This document shows positions 46,111 through 56,811 of a DNA stretch of 64,000 nucleotides, one piece after another (the stretch's first letter is position 1; each line of letters begins with the position of its first letter). The translations under genes and the position numbers were made by a program. A model generated the notes under the pieces. That model searched no databases and was not told the DNA's origin. It was given only the letters and a program-made list of their open reading frames with translations. The stretch is from Gambelia wislizenii (taxonomy: Eukaryota; Chordata; Lepidosauria; Squamata; Crotaphytidae): the NCBI GenBank assembly GCA_030847615.1, contig JAUMIR010000004.1, forward strand, positions 86,521,001 through 86,585,000, given 5' to 3'.

Positions 46111-48883
46111 TTCGAATGGGGCAAGAAAACCAAGTCCTTGCACACTTGCTGTTAGGGTGCCCACTAAAGCTTTTTTGCTGTATAAACTCCCCAAATTAGA
46201 CTCTTTTCAGGCACGTGTGCGTGCGTGTGTGACTGCACAGATGACTACTGGAAAACCTATAATTGCAGCTTGCCTTTTATCCCAGATCTCACCCCTTCCT
46301 CCCCAAAATCTGTGCATATTTCCATCTCTTGAGTCCTTGTTTTCCAGACCTCATCCACTCTCCTGGGCCATCCGTTTTATCAATTCCAATTACTTCTTCT
46401 TCTCTCTTGGTTCCATAGTAAGTCTTTACCTAACCAAACTGGCACATCAGTCCCATCACAGTCTACACTGTCAACCTTCTGTTTATTGATATGTTTATGA
46501 TGGAAAGACTCTGTATTTGTAAATGTTCAAGTTAAATGCTCAGCTGTTCACTTTGAATTATTACAACTATAAAACTTTCAAAATTAATCCTATTCTGAAT
46601 GTAATATTAACAATGTGATTATTTAGGATGTGGGAGAAGTAACTCAACAAAAGAAACAGTAAGTCTTAAAGGAATATCAGGCTAGAGAGAAGTGGAGTCT
46701 AAATTTGCCAAATCTTGTCATTACTGTCAGAAAGCTTTGGCCAAATGCCACGCTTGCAGGGGAAAGCTCAGCAAAGTTTTTTAAAATGTAGTAAAGAAAT
46801 TGCTGACTAAATGATTATTTAAGGAAGGTTTGCTATCCTCTAAAACTTTTGACAGTCATCCTACCTTTTCTTTACAGTTATGGAATATTGAAACAATTTT
46901 AAATGCAGTATAGAATTCCCATAATTATAGGGTTGCCTGCTAATAATCTAGGTACAAAAGAATGTCTACCAGCCTGAACATTTAAGGCTTTTAATATATT
47001 AAAGAACAAAAATGTAAATGCTGCTATCCTGCACATTGTTAATTTCCTCATCTACTGAAGATTTTAAAAATGCTGAATGAAGAGGTAAAAGTATTCAGTT
47101 CTTTGGGAAGATAAAATAAAAAAGGATCTGCTAATTGGAATACCAGCTTGACCATTTCAGGAAGGGAGAATCACTAGACAATTGGCCTAGAGTTTCTGAA
47201 TCTGGTTTCATAATGAAATTCATATGTAGTTGACTCACAAAGGCTGCAGTTATGATTAAACTGTCCTGTCTCAATGTTTCCCCACTTACCTTATGCATGA
47301 TGGAGGAATGTATGAATGCCTATATGCAAATGCAGCATTTAATTAAGACAAAAGATGTAATCTCAGGCCTTAGTCTGGGTGGGGAAGAAGCATATATAGA
47401 TACAGGCATGGTGAGGCCCAAAACTGAAATGAGGGGGAAGGCTGATGCTCAGTGGACATTCTACTTTTGCAGAGGAGCAGTTTAGTACTAGTCAGGTTCC
47501 TAATAGCATAGCAGCCCTTCATTTTCATCAGCTTGTGAGGGAATTTGGAATTTTGGGAGCACTAAGCTAAAGGAGATATGGTAGATTTGAACATGACTCG
47601 ACCAAGAAACTCTGCAAAATTCAGAGGTGCAGGCTGAGCCTTTAATGCGACTAAGGTATATATGGGGCACAAAGCACAACAAAATGCCCATTTAACAGAA
47701 GACAGACACCTTCCCACTGCCCACAAACCTAAGCAAAACAACACACACATATGTTATTTTTACCCCCCTCAAAAAAGCAGGTAACACCCTGTTCACATAC
47801 AAATACCACACACAAAAACCAGCTGTACTTGGGCAACTGATAGAAGGGCCCAAAGGCACAGCTACCTCTTGGTGGAAAAGCCTTCTCAGGGCTTAAAACA
47901 GTCCGGAAAGGTCCCCCAAACATGGCAAAATCACTTCCCACAGCCTTTAGAAGGCTTAGAGGCCATTGTAAATTTTGTCTTTAAAAAATCTAAAGAAATA
48001 TTAAACATTTGAGGATGGGAGATCAGGGAAGGGTTGGAGCCTTCTGAGGTCCAGTAGAGGATAGATGTGCTTCCCCTCTGCTCCTTGCAATTGCCACCTC
48101 CTTGTAATATTGTGTTGCTATGTTTTTAGATCTTTGTCTTGGCTGTGTTTATTTCTTTTTACATTGTTACTCTTTTTGTTGACAATGTTGACTGTGTAAA
48201 GAAGGTCTTCAGACCAAATTATAAATAAAAATATTTTTGTTAAAAATGAATCATAGCACGTCCTATCGAAATAACATATTATTTTTGTATCTGCGTTTTA
48301 TAGTGTAGTGAAGACACTAAGAGTAGGAAAGGAAAGCATTTTCTTGTCAAAGTGAAAAGAACAAATGCTAATCTAAATTATTTTTTTAGAAATGGTAAGG
48401 ATCAATAGAAGAATTTTAGATGATGTAGTTGTGCTTTTAAAATGAAATTACAAAATGATCATAAGTGCAGTGGGTGTAGCTAAGGAATTGTTAATAGTGT
48501 GAGAAATGGCCAGTATTAAAATAAATGTTTGTTAGATTTAGCTTTTATCAGAAATGTGACAGCCTGAGAAATTCAGTTTTTCTAATTCACTGTTTCTGTA
48601 GTGATATGGCTTGGTAACCAGGAAACCAGGTATGTTTCTAAGACAGGGGTGCAGGAATTCTTTTCCTCTAAAACAGTGACATTTCTTTGGGTGCCATCTC
48701 CACCTGCATACTGGGAATAACTAGGGCCCCGACCCCAAAGTGGTGAGGCACCTTGTACATGTACCTGTTTTTCTGCCACTCCTTCCCTTTTTCTCCCTCT
48801 TCTCTATCCAGTGGGCTTCTGGATTGAAGCTCTGAAATGATCATTGCAAAGAGCCATATGAAATTAGCCCAGGGACTCTGTTA
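46111..48883. other. No recognised gene
   Basis: AT-rich DNA. A possible LINE 3' UTR with AATAAA signals lies near 48130-48245 (TTATAAATAAAAATATTTTT). Open frames at 46157-46489 and 47252-47485 lack motifs. Confidence 0.35.
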
Positions 48884-48891
48884 GAATAGGA

Positions 48892-49547
48892 CAGTGATGG
48901 CGAACCTATGACACGTGTGTCAGCACTGACACACGTAGCTGTTTCTGATGACACGCGGGCGTAGGCCTCCTCCCCCCTGCCCGCAACCTCACCACCCTCC
49001 ATAAAGTGGCAGTTGGGGCTTCCAAAGCCCCGGTCACTGCTTTTATCCACCCCCAGCCTCCTAAAGTGGCGATCAGGGCTTCAAAAGCCCCGGTCTCCAC
49101 TTTCCTCCACTCCCCACCCTCCTAAAGTGGCGGTCGGGGCTTCGAAGCCCCGGTCTCCACTTTCCTCCACCCCCCACCTCCCTAAAGTGGCTATTGGGGC
49201 TTCGAAGCCCCAGTCCCACTTTTCTCCCCCCTCCCCCCTCCCCAAAGCGGGAATCCACGAATACGCAGAACCACGAATGTGAAACCAGCGAGTGTGGAGG
49301 GACAACTGTAGTCACAAATGTTTCATCCTCCCCTATTAGACACTCTGTACCCAAGGTTTGTAGGCCAAAACAACAGAAGTCCGGCACAGAGCGTCTAGTT
49401 GTGAGACTTCCGGTTAAGCCGGGATCTTTGCCCTCACTTCCGCCGGCAGAGATAATGTTTTTTTCCTCAAAGTGACACACCACCCGAGTTATGCTCAGTT
49501 TTTTGGCAAAGTTTGACACACCAAGCTCAAAAGGTTGCCCATCACTG
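48892..49547. mobile_element. hAT element carrying a Tigger-like fragment and a minisatellite
   Basis: The left end CAGTGATGGCGAACCTATGA and the right end, CAGTGATGGGCAACCTTTTG on the other strand, are inverted repeats. They are flanked by a perfect 8-bp duplication GAATAGGA (48884-48891, 49548-49555), the hAT signature. The terminus resembles the Charlie-type elements whose left end begins CAGTGATGGCGAACC. Inside lies a four-unit minisatellite and a Tigger-like right end (CGAATGTGAAACCAGCGAG ... GACAACTG at 49308, followed by TA). The matching Tigger-like left end could not be found. Confidence 0.85.
49000..49240. repeat. Minisatellite with inverted-repeat units inside the hAT
   Basis: Four units of about 60 bp share 'CCTAAAGTGGCGGTCGGGGC', 'TTCGAAGCCCCGGTCTCCAC' and 'TTTCCTCCACCCCCCACC'. 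The 'GGGGCTTCGAAGCCCC' portion is itself palindromic. Confidence 0.85.
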
Positions 49548-49558
49548 GAATAGGAGTA

Positions 49559-49793
49559 CTGTTGTCCCTTCATATTTGCTGGGGTTTGGTTCCAGGACCC
49601 CCACCCCCGTGGATACCAAAATCCGTGAATACTCAAGTCCCATTATATGCAATGGCATAGCAAAATGGTGTCCCGTATATAAGACGGCAAAATCAAGGTT
49701 TGCTTTTGGGATTATTATTTTTTAAAGAATATTTTCAAGCAGTGAATACTTAAATCCGTGCATACCAAATCCATGAATACAGAGGGACAACTG
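49559..49793. mobile_element. Tigger-like MITE
   Basis: The ends CTGTTGTCCCTTCATATTTG and, on the other strand, CAGTTGTCCCTCTGTATTCA are inverted, with TA at each side. GTTCCAGGACCCCCACC and CCAAAATCCGTGAATAC match the best known Tigger-type subterminal pattern. It lies only 3 bp from the hAT target duplication. Confidence 0.75.
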
Positions 49794-49795
49794 TA

Positions 49796-50268
49796 CATGT
49801 TTTTCTTCTCAATTTTATGGCCAGCTGACTTCCCAGGCTTGCCTCAATATGTAGTGGTACATGTACAAATTGATGCTAAAATAATTTTAAAATGGAATTC
49901 GGAGCACAGCGTTGATTGCTAGAATATTGAAGATAGTGCCCTTTCCATTTCTCCCCACCTCCACTCCCCGTTATTACACTCCCAATATTACAGTTATTGT
50001 TTCAAACAATAGTAACTTTGCAACTAGATAGTCGAGTCATTTATCTTGTGTACATAGATAACAACATGAAACACCCTTTCTATGGAAGCATTCATTCTAC
50101 AGTCAGTCCACTTGCTTTTCCTGATACTGTTTTGGAAAGCATGTATGCCCTGTAGACATATCTATAGCAAAGCAAGTAAATATAGTGGAGTAGGAAGGAT
50201 AAAAAGAGATTTGTACAGTACAGTAGGAGGAGAGAACATCTCTAAAATCTCTAATGTTCCCAGTCCTA
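49796..50268. other. No recognised gene
   Basis: No coding or mobile content recognised. Confidence 0.4.
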
Positions 50269-50930
50269 GGGCTTGTCTATACATGCCCATAAAAAAATGC
50301 AGCTCCTTGTAGTAATGACATATCACAGCAGCTGTGACCTGACCTAATGGTTTTTTTGCCCCCATAAGCTTCGTATGCCTGCTAGTAAACATGGCAGCCA
50401 TGAGTGATTTACTTGCATTTGCAGTTACCTCAATTTGCCGCTGCCAACCTTACGTTTTTTTAAATGATGTCCAAGGTATGATTAAATTATTTTTTCACTT
50501 GAACACAAAAGCAAAAAAACACACAACCACACCTCATTTTCTCACCGTAGTGCTCGTCTGCTAAGGCAAAAATCCAACATGGAGGCAGCGGGCGCTTGCC
50601 TTTCAAGCAAGCCCCTTCCCCTGCGCTCATCCGGCCAATCAGATTTGCGCTTCCTCTTGTTTGGGCAAGCAAATCAGATCAACTCGCTTGTCCTAATGAG
50701 CAGAAATGTGCACCACTTCATTTTTTAAAAGACTGGGAAAGTTGCAAAGGCTTTTCTGGTGAGGTTTTTGGCCTTTTTTGCCCCCCCCCCCTTCTTCATA
50801 ATACAGCAAAATCACTTGGAATGCCATTAGGACAAGTAGGATTCTCCTTGCATTCCGTGAGGGTTTTTTTCACTGTTTGGACAACCCCCTACTGTTTAGT
50901 TGTTGTTTTTTTTAATATGTATAGGCCACC
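50269..50930. mobile_element. MITE of the 3-bp-TSD family, copy 5
   Basis: The left end GGGCTTGTCTATACATGCCC and the right end, GGTGGCCTATACATATT on the other strand, are inverted, but less well than in copies 1-4. No convincing duplication is visible. The interior has a G+C-richer core (50570-50660). Confidence 0.45.
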
Positions 50931-50938
50931 ATTTAAGG

Positions 50939-51072
50939 CAGGGTTGGACAAAATGTGGACCTCCAGATGTTGTTGGACAGCACTTCTCATCAGTACTAGT
51001 CAGCATAGCCACTGTTAAGAATGCTGGGTGTTGAAGTCCAGTACTTGAAGTGCTGGACTTCATCCAGCCCTG
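50939..51072. mobile_element. Palindromic hAT MITE
   Basis: The left end CAGGGTTGGACAAAATGTGG and the right end, CAGGGCTGGATGAAGTCCAG on the other strand, are inverted. CCTCCAGATGTTGTTGGAC occurs within the left arm. Flanks ATTTAAGG and TTCTTAGG agree at five of eight positions. Confidence 0.6.
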
Positions 51073-51187
51073 TTCTTAGGGAGCACTGTGAAAATTCATT
51101 TCATGGAGTTTTATTTCTTGTTGGTCACTTCTGACCAAGGTTGGAATGTCTCCCTTTCCCTCAATCCCTCCCTATAATTGGTTTATA

Positions 51188-51598
51188 CAGTAGGACCCCT
51201 GTATCCACAGGGGATTGGTTCCAGCCCCCCTCCCACGGATAATGAAATCCACGGATAATAGCAAACGCCCCCGTTGCCATTCCTGCCACGGGAGTGATCC
51301 CGGGGGCAAAGGGAGAAGGGAGGCAGATCTACTCCTCCCCTCCCTTCGCCCCCGTGTCCCCATTTTCGCCACAGGAGCGATCCTGGGGAGTGAAGGGAGA
51401 AGGGAGGAAGATCTACTCCTCCCCTCCCTTCGCCTCCGCATCACCATTCTCGCCATGAGAGCAGTCCCAGGGGGGCGATCCGAGGGGTGAAAGGATAAGG
51501 GAGGCATATCTACTCCTCCTCCCATCCCTCCCCTGTCCACCCCCTGCCATTGTCGCCGTTCACGGATAATTGAATCAGCGGATGCAGGGGTGCAACTA
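51188..51598. mobile_element. GC-rich Tigger-like MITE
   Basis: The left end CAGTAGGACCCCTGTATCCA follows TA. The right part GGATAATTGAATCAGCGGAT and GCAGGGGTGCAACTA is the inverse, with its last bases changed. The subterminal 'ACGGATAATAGCAAACGC' links it with the 4091 copy. The interior repeats 'GGGAGAAGGGAGGCAGATCT' and 'CTACTCCTCCCCTCCCTTCG' in tandem. Arginine- and serine-rich frames there are artefacts. Confidence 0.75.
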
Positions 51599-53590
51599 CA
51601 ATTGAAGACAATTCTCTCATAAGACAATACCTTGCAGGAACCTCCTCTCTTCCCCTTCTCCTCCCCCCTTATTTTTATGGCCTCTCTAATTGCTTTTCAG
51701 CTGAAAAATCATGTGTTATTAACGTCTTGCTTTTTTATTTTTGTTTTAATTGCAAAAGAAAGAAACATTTTTCCCCCTATAGATGAGCTGAAACATGACC
51801 AAGAGGGAAAAGGTTGAGTAGCCTCTTCCATTCACTTCATTCTGCCTGGCTCATTTTGGCTTATAAAAATCTAACACAGAAAAAAGGGGGAAATGGAACA
51901 ATCTTATGTGTGATTTGAAACTAAGATTACCCAGTGTCCCATAAGGTTATATCAGTTTTTTGCCATTGTTGGAGGCTGATGCTGTCCAGTGCTTTGAATA
52001 TACTCTACCTATTCTCCATTCCATATTTCAGTCTGTAATGTATCTAGTGTTCAAACTTCATATCTGCATAGTAAATTGGTGTAATCATGGTGGCAGGGTG
52101 ATTGTCTCCACAGTAACAAAAATGGTGTCCGCGTGAGAGTGTGTGTATCATCATACCTGTTTAGAAGAGAATGATTTGAAACACTTCTACCTTGTCTTAT
52201 TCATTCAGAACAGGAGTGTGAAAACTCAAAGGTTACATACTTGTAGATATAGAAGTCAGGCTCTCATCTGGACAGCGAGTCTTTGACCTCACATCTAATG
52301 TTTTAATTCAATCTGGAATTGCTGGAGTACCTGATTTCTGTTTGACTCATGTCATTCTTTAGGCCATAGATTCAGTGTCCTTAGCATACAGTTTTTCTCT
52401 GCCCTGCTCAACCATCACCTTGGCAGTGTCTACCAACATCAATCCCTTCTAACTGAGACTGAGGTAAATCCATTTAAGGTAAACAGATTAACACATTTTC
52501 CCATGTCTAAGGTGAGAACTGAGAGTCTGTCATTTCCCTAAAAGCATTGCATGTGACAGACCCCAGATGCTGAGCTTCTCAGGGCAGCTGCCTGATTTAC
52601 TTGACTGGATTGGGTTTACAGCTGGTGTCCAGCTGTTCTTTGTTATGTTTACCGACAGTCTCTTGGGTTAATCAGATTAGGTGATAGCATTATCTTACTA
52701 AATATCCAGTTTTCCTTGCTGCCAGGAGGTGGGGTCTTTACAGGGCTTTACGGTTGCTAAAGTGGGGCTCTGTCCTGGAATATTAGTGAATTGTGCAAAG
52801 ACAGGCAACTGTCTCTGTGTTAGCACAACCTGTGTACAGAGCTTTGAAACAGAAATTAATCACTATCTTGGAAATCAGTCACTGTATTGCTGTCCTAGTG
52901 GTTGGCGTAACATGATTTGCTGCCAGTACGTTGGCAGGGATTTTAATGTAAGACCACACAGCATCCTTTAACATGAACAAAAATAATATGGTGGTTGAAT
53001 CTTGCCAATTGTTCAGTGTTGATTGTCAGCATTAAAACAAAACCCTGTTTCATTTGTAAATGTAACAATTTCTTCACTTCTTGATTATGAAATAACTGAA
53101 TGATCTGGTACCTTCCAGATGGATAGTCCTGTTGTTTTTTACAACAAAACCAAGAGAGTGTTGTGGCATGTTAAAGTCTATCCATTTTGTGTGGGTGGAT
53201 GAATGGGGCGGGGGGAAATAATTGTGAAGTAAAGTTCTCTTTGCATGTATCTAATGGAGAGTATAAAAGTTCAAATCTGTTGACCATAAATGGTTGCAAC
53301 TCCCTTTGAAGTTTATATTTTGAATCTGTTGTTACTATGTCAAATCAACTAATGTCAGCTGATAATAAAACATGGACAGTTGTGGTGACAGAGGCAAGAG
53401 ACTTACAGTAGTGATCCAGACAAGAGACCTGAAATAGTCCCCCCACCCTGTCATCAGTCAATCAGAAAATGAATCCTAGAAGTCAGTAGGAAGAAAGGAA
53501 CTGAGCTGCAAAATGTACCCTCATTTGGATGAAGAGAGCCCTTAAGGCCCAGCCAGCCAAAGAAGCAGCCTGGCTGCTTGTTATTTAAAC
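51599..53590. other. No recognised gene; one cysteine-rich open frame
   Basis: The segment looks unique. A frame at 52729-52971 (+) encodes several Cys pairs and is discussed as a finding. There is no clear splice or promoter evidence. Text at 52330-52700 is a candidate for conserved non-coding DNA, but I have no second genome to compare. Confidence 0.35.
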
Positions 53591-53593
53591 TGT

Positions 53594-54337
53594 GGGTTCA
53601 TTTACACGGCAGATTTATTGTGGCAAATTGCTCTTTAGTTCTTTTCCGCAGCTGTGCCAGTCAGTTACTTTTGTTTACTATGTCACTTTATGGTTCAGAC
53701 ATGGAAAGGTGCGGGGGTGTGGCCTCCCAAGCAGAGACAAAGCAGAGGAGGGCTTGATGGGACGGGGATAGATCTTCCGTGACTGAAAGGATTGGAAGCC
53801 TGCATTTTCTTGCTAAAAAAAGAATCACAGACTGCCAAAATAGCAGGGGGGAAGATCAGAGAAAAGTTTCTCTCTCTCCCCCACCCCAAGCAGAAATATA
53901 GCGATCGCAGCTGAGGAGAAAGAGGGGGGGCTTTATGTGGGGAACAGATCTTCCCTGACTGAAAGGACTTGGGAATCCTTTTTCTTGGCAAACTGGATTC
54001 ACACAGACTTGCAAAATAGCAGAGGATTTTTCAAAATTTCCTGATTGCTGCTGAATCTCCCTCCCTCACTCCACCTCTTTTTAGCCCATCCCTTCATCAT
54101 AACAACCAATCACAGTGCAGCTCTGCTGCACCCCTTAGTGAAATGGTTGTTTGCACTAGCAATAACGCGCTACTTTGCAAATAACTCAGCAAAAGTAGCA
54201 ACATCCCTCGTCACGCTATATTTGAGTGTTTTACCTTCCCCCCTTCTGAATGAGGCGATGCTGTGGTGCGATCCATGGGAACAATGAGCTATCTTTGTGG
54301 TATATTTAGGGGAATATTTGCCCGTGTAAACGAACCC
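53594..54337. mobile_element. MITE of the 3-bp-TSD family, copy 2, inverted to copy 1
   Basis: The left end GGGTTCATTTACACGGCAGA and the right end, GGGTTCGTTTACACGGGCAA on the other strand, are inverted. They are flanked by TGT on both sides (53591-53593, 54338-54340). The interior matches copy 1 (26886-27543) on the opposite strand, for example ATCATAACAACCAATCACAG and GTGCGATCCATGGGAACAAT. Confidence 0.8.
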
Positions 54338-54340
54338 TGT

Positions 54341-54720
54341 GTGATCTTGAGCTTATGCAGTAGTGTGCCCACAGCCAAATCATACTTCTTGCTGTGAAAG
54401 GTGTAGCAAAGTATCTGGACAGACATATAACTTGTTTTTAAAAATTGAAGAAGCAACTTTAGGGGGCTTTCTGCTGGGGTGTGGGTCCAGACAAATGGAC
54501 AGATCTGCCAGTCTCTTATTCCAGGTTTAGCTGCAGTACTTAATTACAGTATTTAAAATATGTTTAGTAACTGCAGTAAATCACAATTTCTGTGTCCAAT
54601 ATGTAAAAAAATTGTACAGATCCAGGTATTTTTAGTTTTCATCCGTAAAATGCAAGATGCATATGAAAAGACAAAAATGGAGGAGCATTGTGGCAGAGGA
54701 AAGATGAAGGCAGGGTAGTT
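54341..54720. other. No recognised gene
   Basis: AT-rich sequence without recognised elements. Confidence 0.4.
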
Positions 54721-54989
54721 CTTTAAATAATTTTCTTTATTATGGATGATAACAATATAATAAAATATATAGAAAATAAAGAAAGATAAAAAGAGGAATA
54801 AAGTTGACTTCTGGTCTTCCTCTCAGCACACACATGCACATATACATGCATATTATCTGTACCTCACTCACTAACGCTTAGATCAATTCCCTTCTTTCCA
54901 TAATCAATCCTTAGTAATTATCAAAAACCAAAAGTTAAAATTCATTGTCTTTTTTTCCACAAAAAGTAATTAAGAAGTTCACATTCTTT

Positions 54990-56811
54990 AAGAAAAGTCA
55001 CTAATGACCTTTTTCAGATCAAACAAATCCATTTATGCATTCTGCTTAGTCTGTCAATATTAACAACCACTTTATATATTACTTATTTAAAAAAGTAATT
55101 CTGAATTCTTCTATCTTTGTACATATAACTGTCTCACTAATGTGATCATATACGGAAGTAGTCTTCTGTTGGGTCTTCTCCAGCTGTGCATCCAACAGCC
55201 CCAAAAGAAACAGTTCTGTTTTTAATTGAATCTTAATCTTTAAAATCCTCTGCATGAGTATGTATATGAATTTGAATCCATTTGGGGTGGATGGGGCTTT
55301 TTCATAAGTCACCACATACAATAAAATGTCCCTTCATGTTGTTCACATTTCCAACATACTTTAGAAACACCTCTATACAGTCTACACAGCTTGTCTGCTG
55401 TCATATACCACCAGTACATCATTTTATAAAAAGTTTTCTTTAGGATAACGTAGTTTAAATTCCCATTCCTTTGACCAAGTAGGTTCCCATTGTGAAGTCG
55501 AAGGCTTTCACAGCCAGCATCCATGGGTTTTCTGTGTTTTTTTTCCGGGCTGTGAGGCCATGTTCTGGAAGAGTTTATTCCTGATGTTTCGCTTACATCT
55601 GTGGCTGGCATCTTCAGAGAAGTTCTCTGAAGATGCCATCCACAGATGCAGGCGAAACGTCAGGAATAAACTCTTCCAGAACACGGCCTCACAGCCTGGA
55701 AAAAAAAACACAGAAAACCCAAGGTTCCCATTGATTTGTTGGTATGTTATAACCACAACTCTTAGACCATTTTATCATTCATTCTTTGATCTGTTCTTCC
55801 TCCATTCCAAATTTCAACTAAAGTTTATACATTTTGGAAATTACATGTTCATTATCTCTACACAGTTGTAATTCAATTTCTAATTTATCTCGTGCAAAGC
55901 CATACATCTTTTTGTTGATTTTAAATCTTTCTGATAGAAGAATATTATTGAAAGTATATCCCTCAACTTCTAGCTGCTCTCCTGGTTTAATTCTGTGTTC
56001 CCCTTGATGCAACTCCAGGAGATTCTGGTACAATAATCATTTGTCTTTACCAGGTGTGTTTCTCTTGTATAAAAAGCTTCCTGTGCTGAGATCCATAGAG
56101 ACATTTTTGGGCATAGCCTGAGTTTATATCTATTCCATGTTCTCAGTAAGGCACGTGTCACAAAGTGGTTTTTAAAATCTACATTAACTTTAACTTTGTT
56201 GTACCATAAATATCCAGCCCAACCAAACCCAATTGTCCTCTCTCCTTTGCATCTACCATATATTTATCTCGAATTTCTTCCCTTGCCATACAAACTTAGC
56301 TATATCTTTTTGCCATTGCTTAAATGGCACATCCGTTGTCAAAACCAGTATTGTCTGAAATAAGAACATCCTTCTAGGTAAAACATTAATTTTTATCACA
56401 GAATTTGAATCTTTATCCCCAACAAAGACAAATGTAATTTCTCCCCTCTTGACATGTGCTTGTTGATTTCATTCCATGTTTTAACATAGTTATTTTGAAA
56501 TAAGGTACCATTCATATTCATTATAGTACTACCTAAATATTTAACTTTCTCTCGATTTTAAAACCCGTTTTCCCTATCAATCATAGTTGATCTTTTGTAC
56601 CCATATTTTTCACCAACATCTTCATCTTTTGATTATTAATCTTAAAGCTTACCAACACACCAAAATCTTTTAACTTTCCCATTGACACTTGTATACACTC
56701 CAGTGGATTTTTCAAAACTATCACTAAATCATCAGCAAATGCCCTTAATTTATAGGTTTCTTTTAAAATGTTCATTCCTGTGATTCTCTCATCTTGTCTT
56801 ATGTCTCTAGT
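54990..56811 (-). pseudogene. L1 ORF2 remnant (RT C-terminal half)
   Basis: ORF2 is the endonuclease/reverse transcriptase of L1. In minus-strand order the visible pieces are ETYKLRAFADDLVIVLKNPL (catalytic F-A-D-D, about 56770-56710), KDFGVLVSFKINNQKMKMLV, the region with RTWNRYKLRLCPKMSLWISA and QEAFYTRETHLVKTNDYC (56160-56040), LLELHQGEHRIKPGEQLEVE, KMYGFARDKLEIELQLCR, then after the insert FYKMMYWWYMTADKLCRLYR, VSKVCWKCEQHEGTFYCMW (the C-terminal cysteine motif), and RILKIKIQLKTELFLLGLLD. Frameshifts, stops and gaps separate them. The motifs are those of vertebrate L1, distinct from the L2, CR1 and I-group copies elsewhere in the window. Confidence 0.85.
55493..55721. mobile_element. Penelope-like palindromic insert with hammerhead-like core
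   Basis: The insert interrupts the antisense L1 and is flanked by a perfect 12-bp duplication, AGGTTCCCATTG (55481-55492, 55722-55733). After a 31-bp leader (TGAAGTCGAAGGCTTTCACA...) it consists of two facing arms of about 97 bp (55524-55621, 55624-55721), with roughly seven differences and almost no spacer. Each arm holds the pattern CTGAAGA, a GCC/GGC stem, then GAAACGTC (right arm 55627-55661). This agrees with the hammerhead ribozyme core reported for Penelope-like elements. No protein is encoded. The family name is from the recalled repeat consensus. Confidence 0.65.

Larger units (their letters stand above)
54722..56811 (-). mobile_element. L1 LINE, antisense, decayed, interrupted by a Penelope-like insert
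   Basis: The minus strand encodes L1 ORF2 pieces, listed under the pseudogene entry. At the 3' end (54722-54780) stands the AATAAAGAAAATTATTTAAA-type 3' UTR seen in lizard L1 elements. The 5' part of the element is absent. A 229-bp insert (55493-55721) splits it and leaves a 12-bp duplication of L1 text. Confidence 0.8.

Noticed and set aside
49073..49636. 187-codon minus-strand frame
   Set aside because: It runs through the hAT minisatellite, the hAT right end and into the adjoining MITE, so it cannot be one gene.
55508..55871. Two similar frames on opposite strands suggesting a duplicated gene
   Set aside because: They are the two arms of the Penelope-like palindrome.
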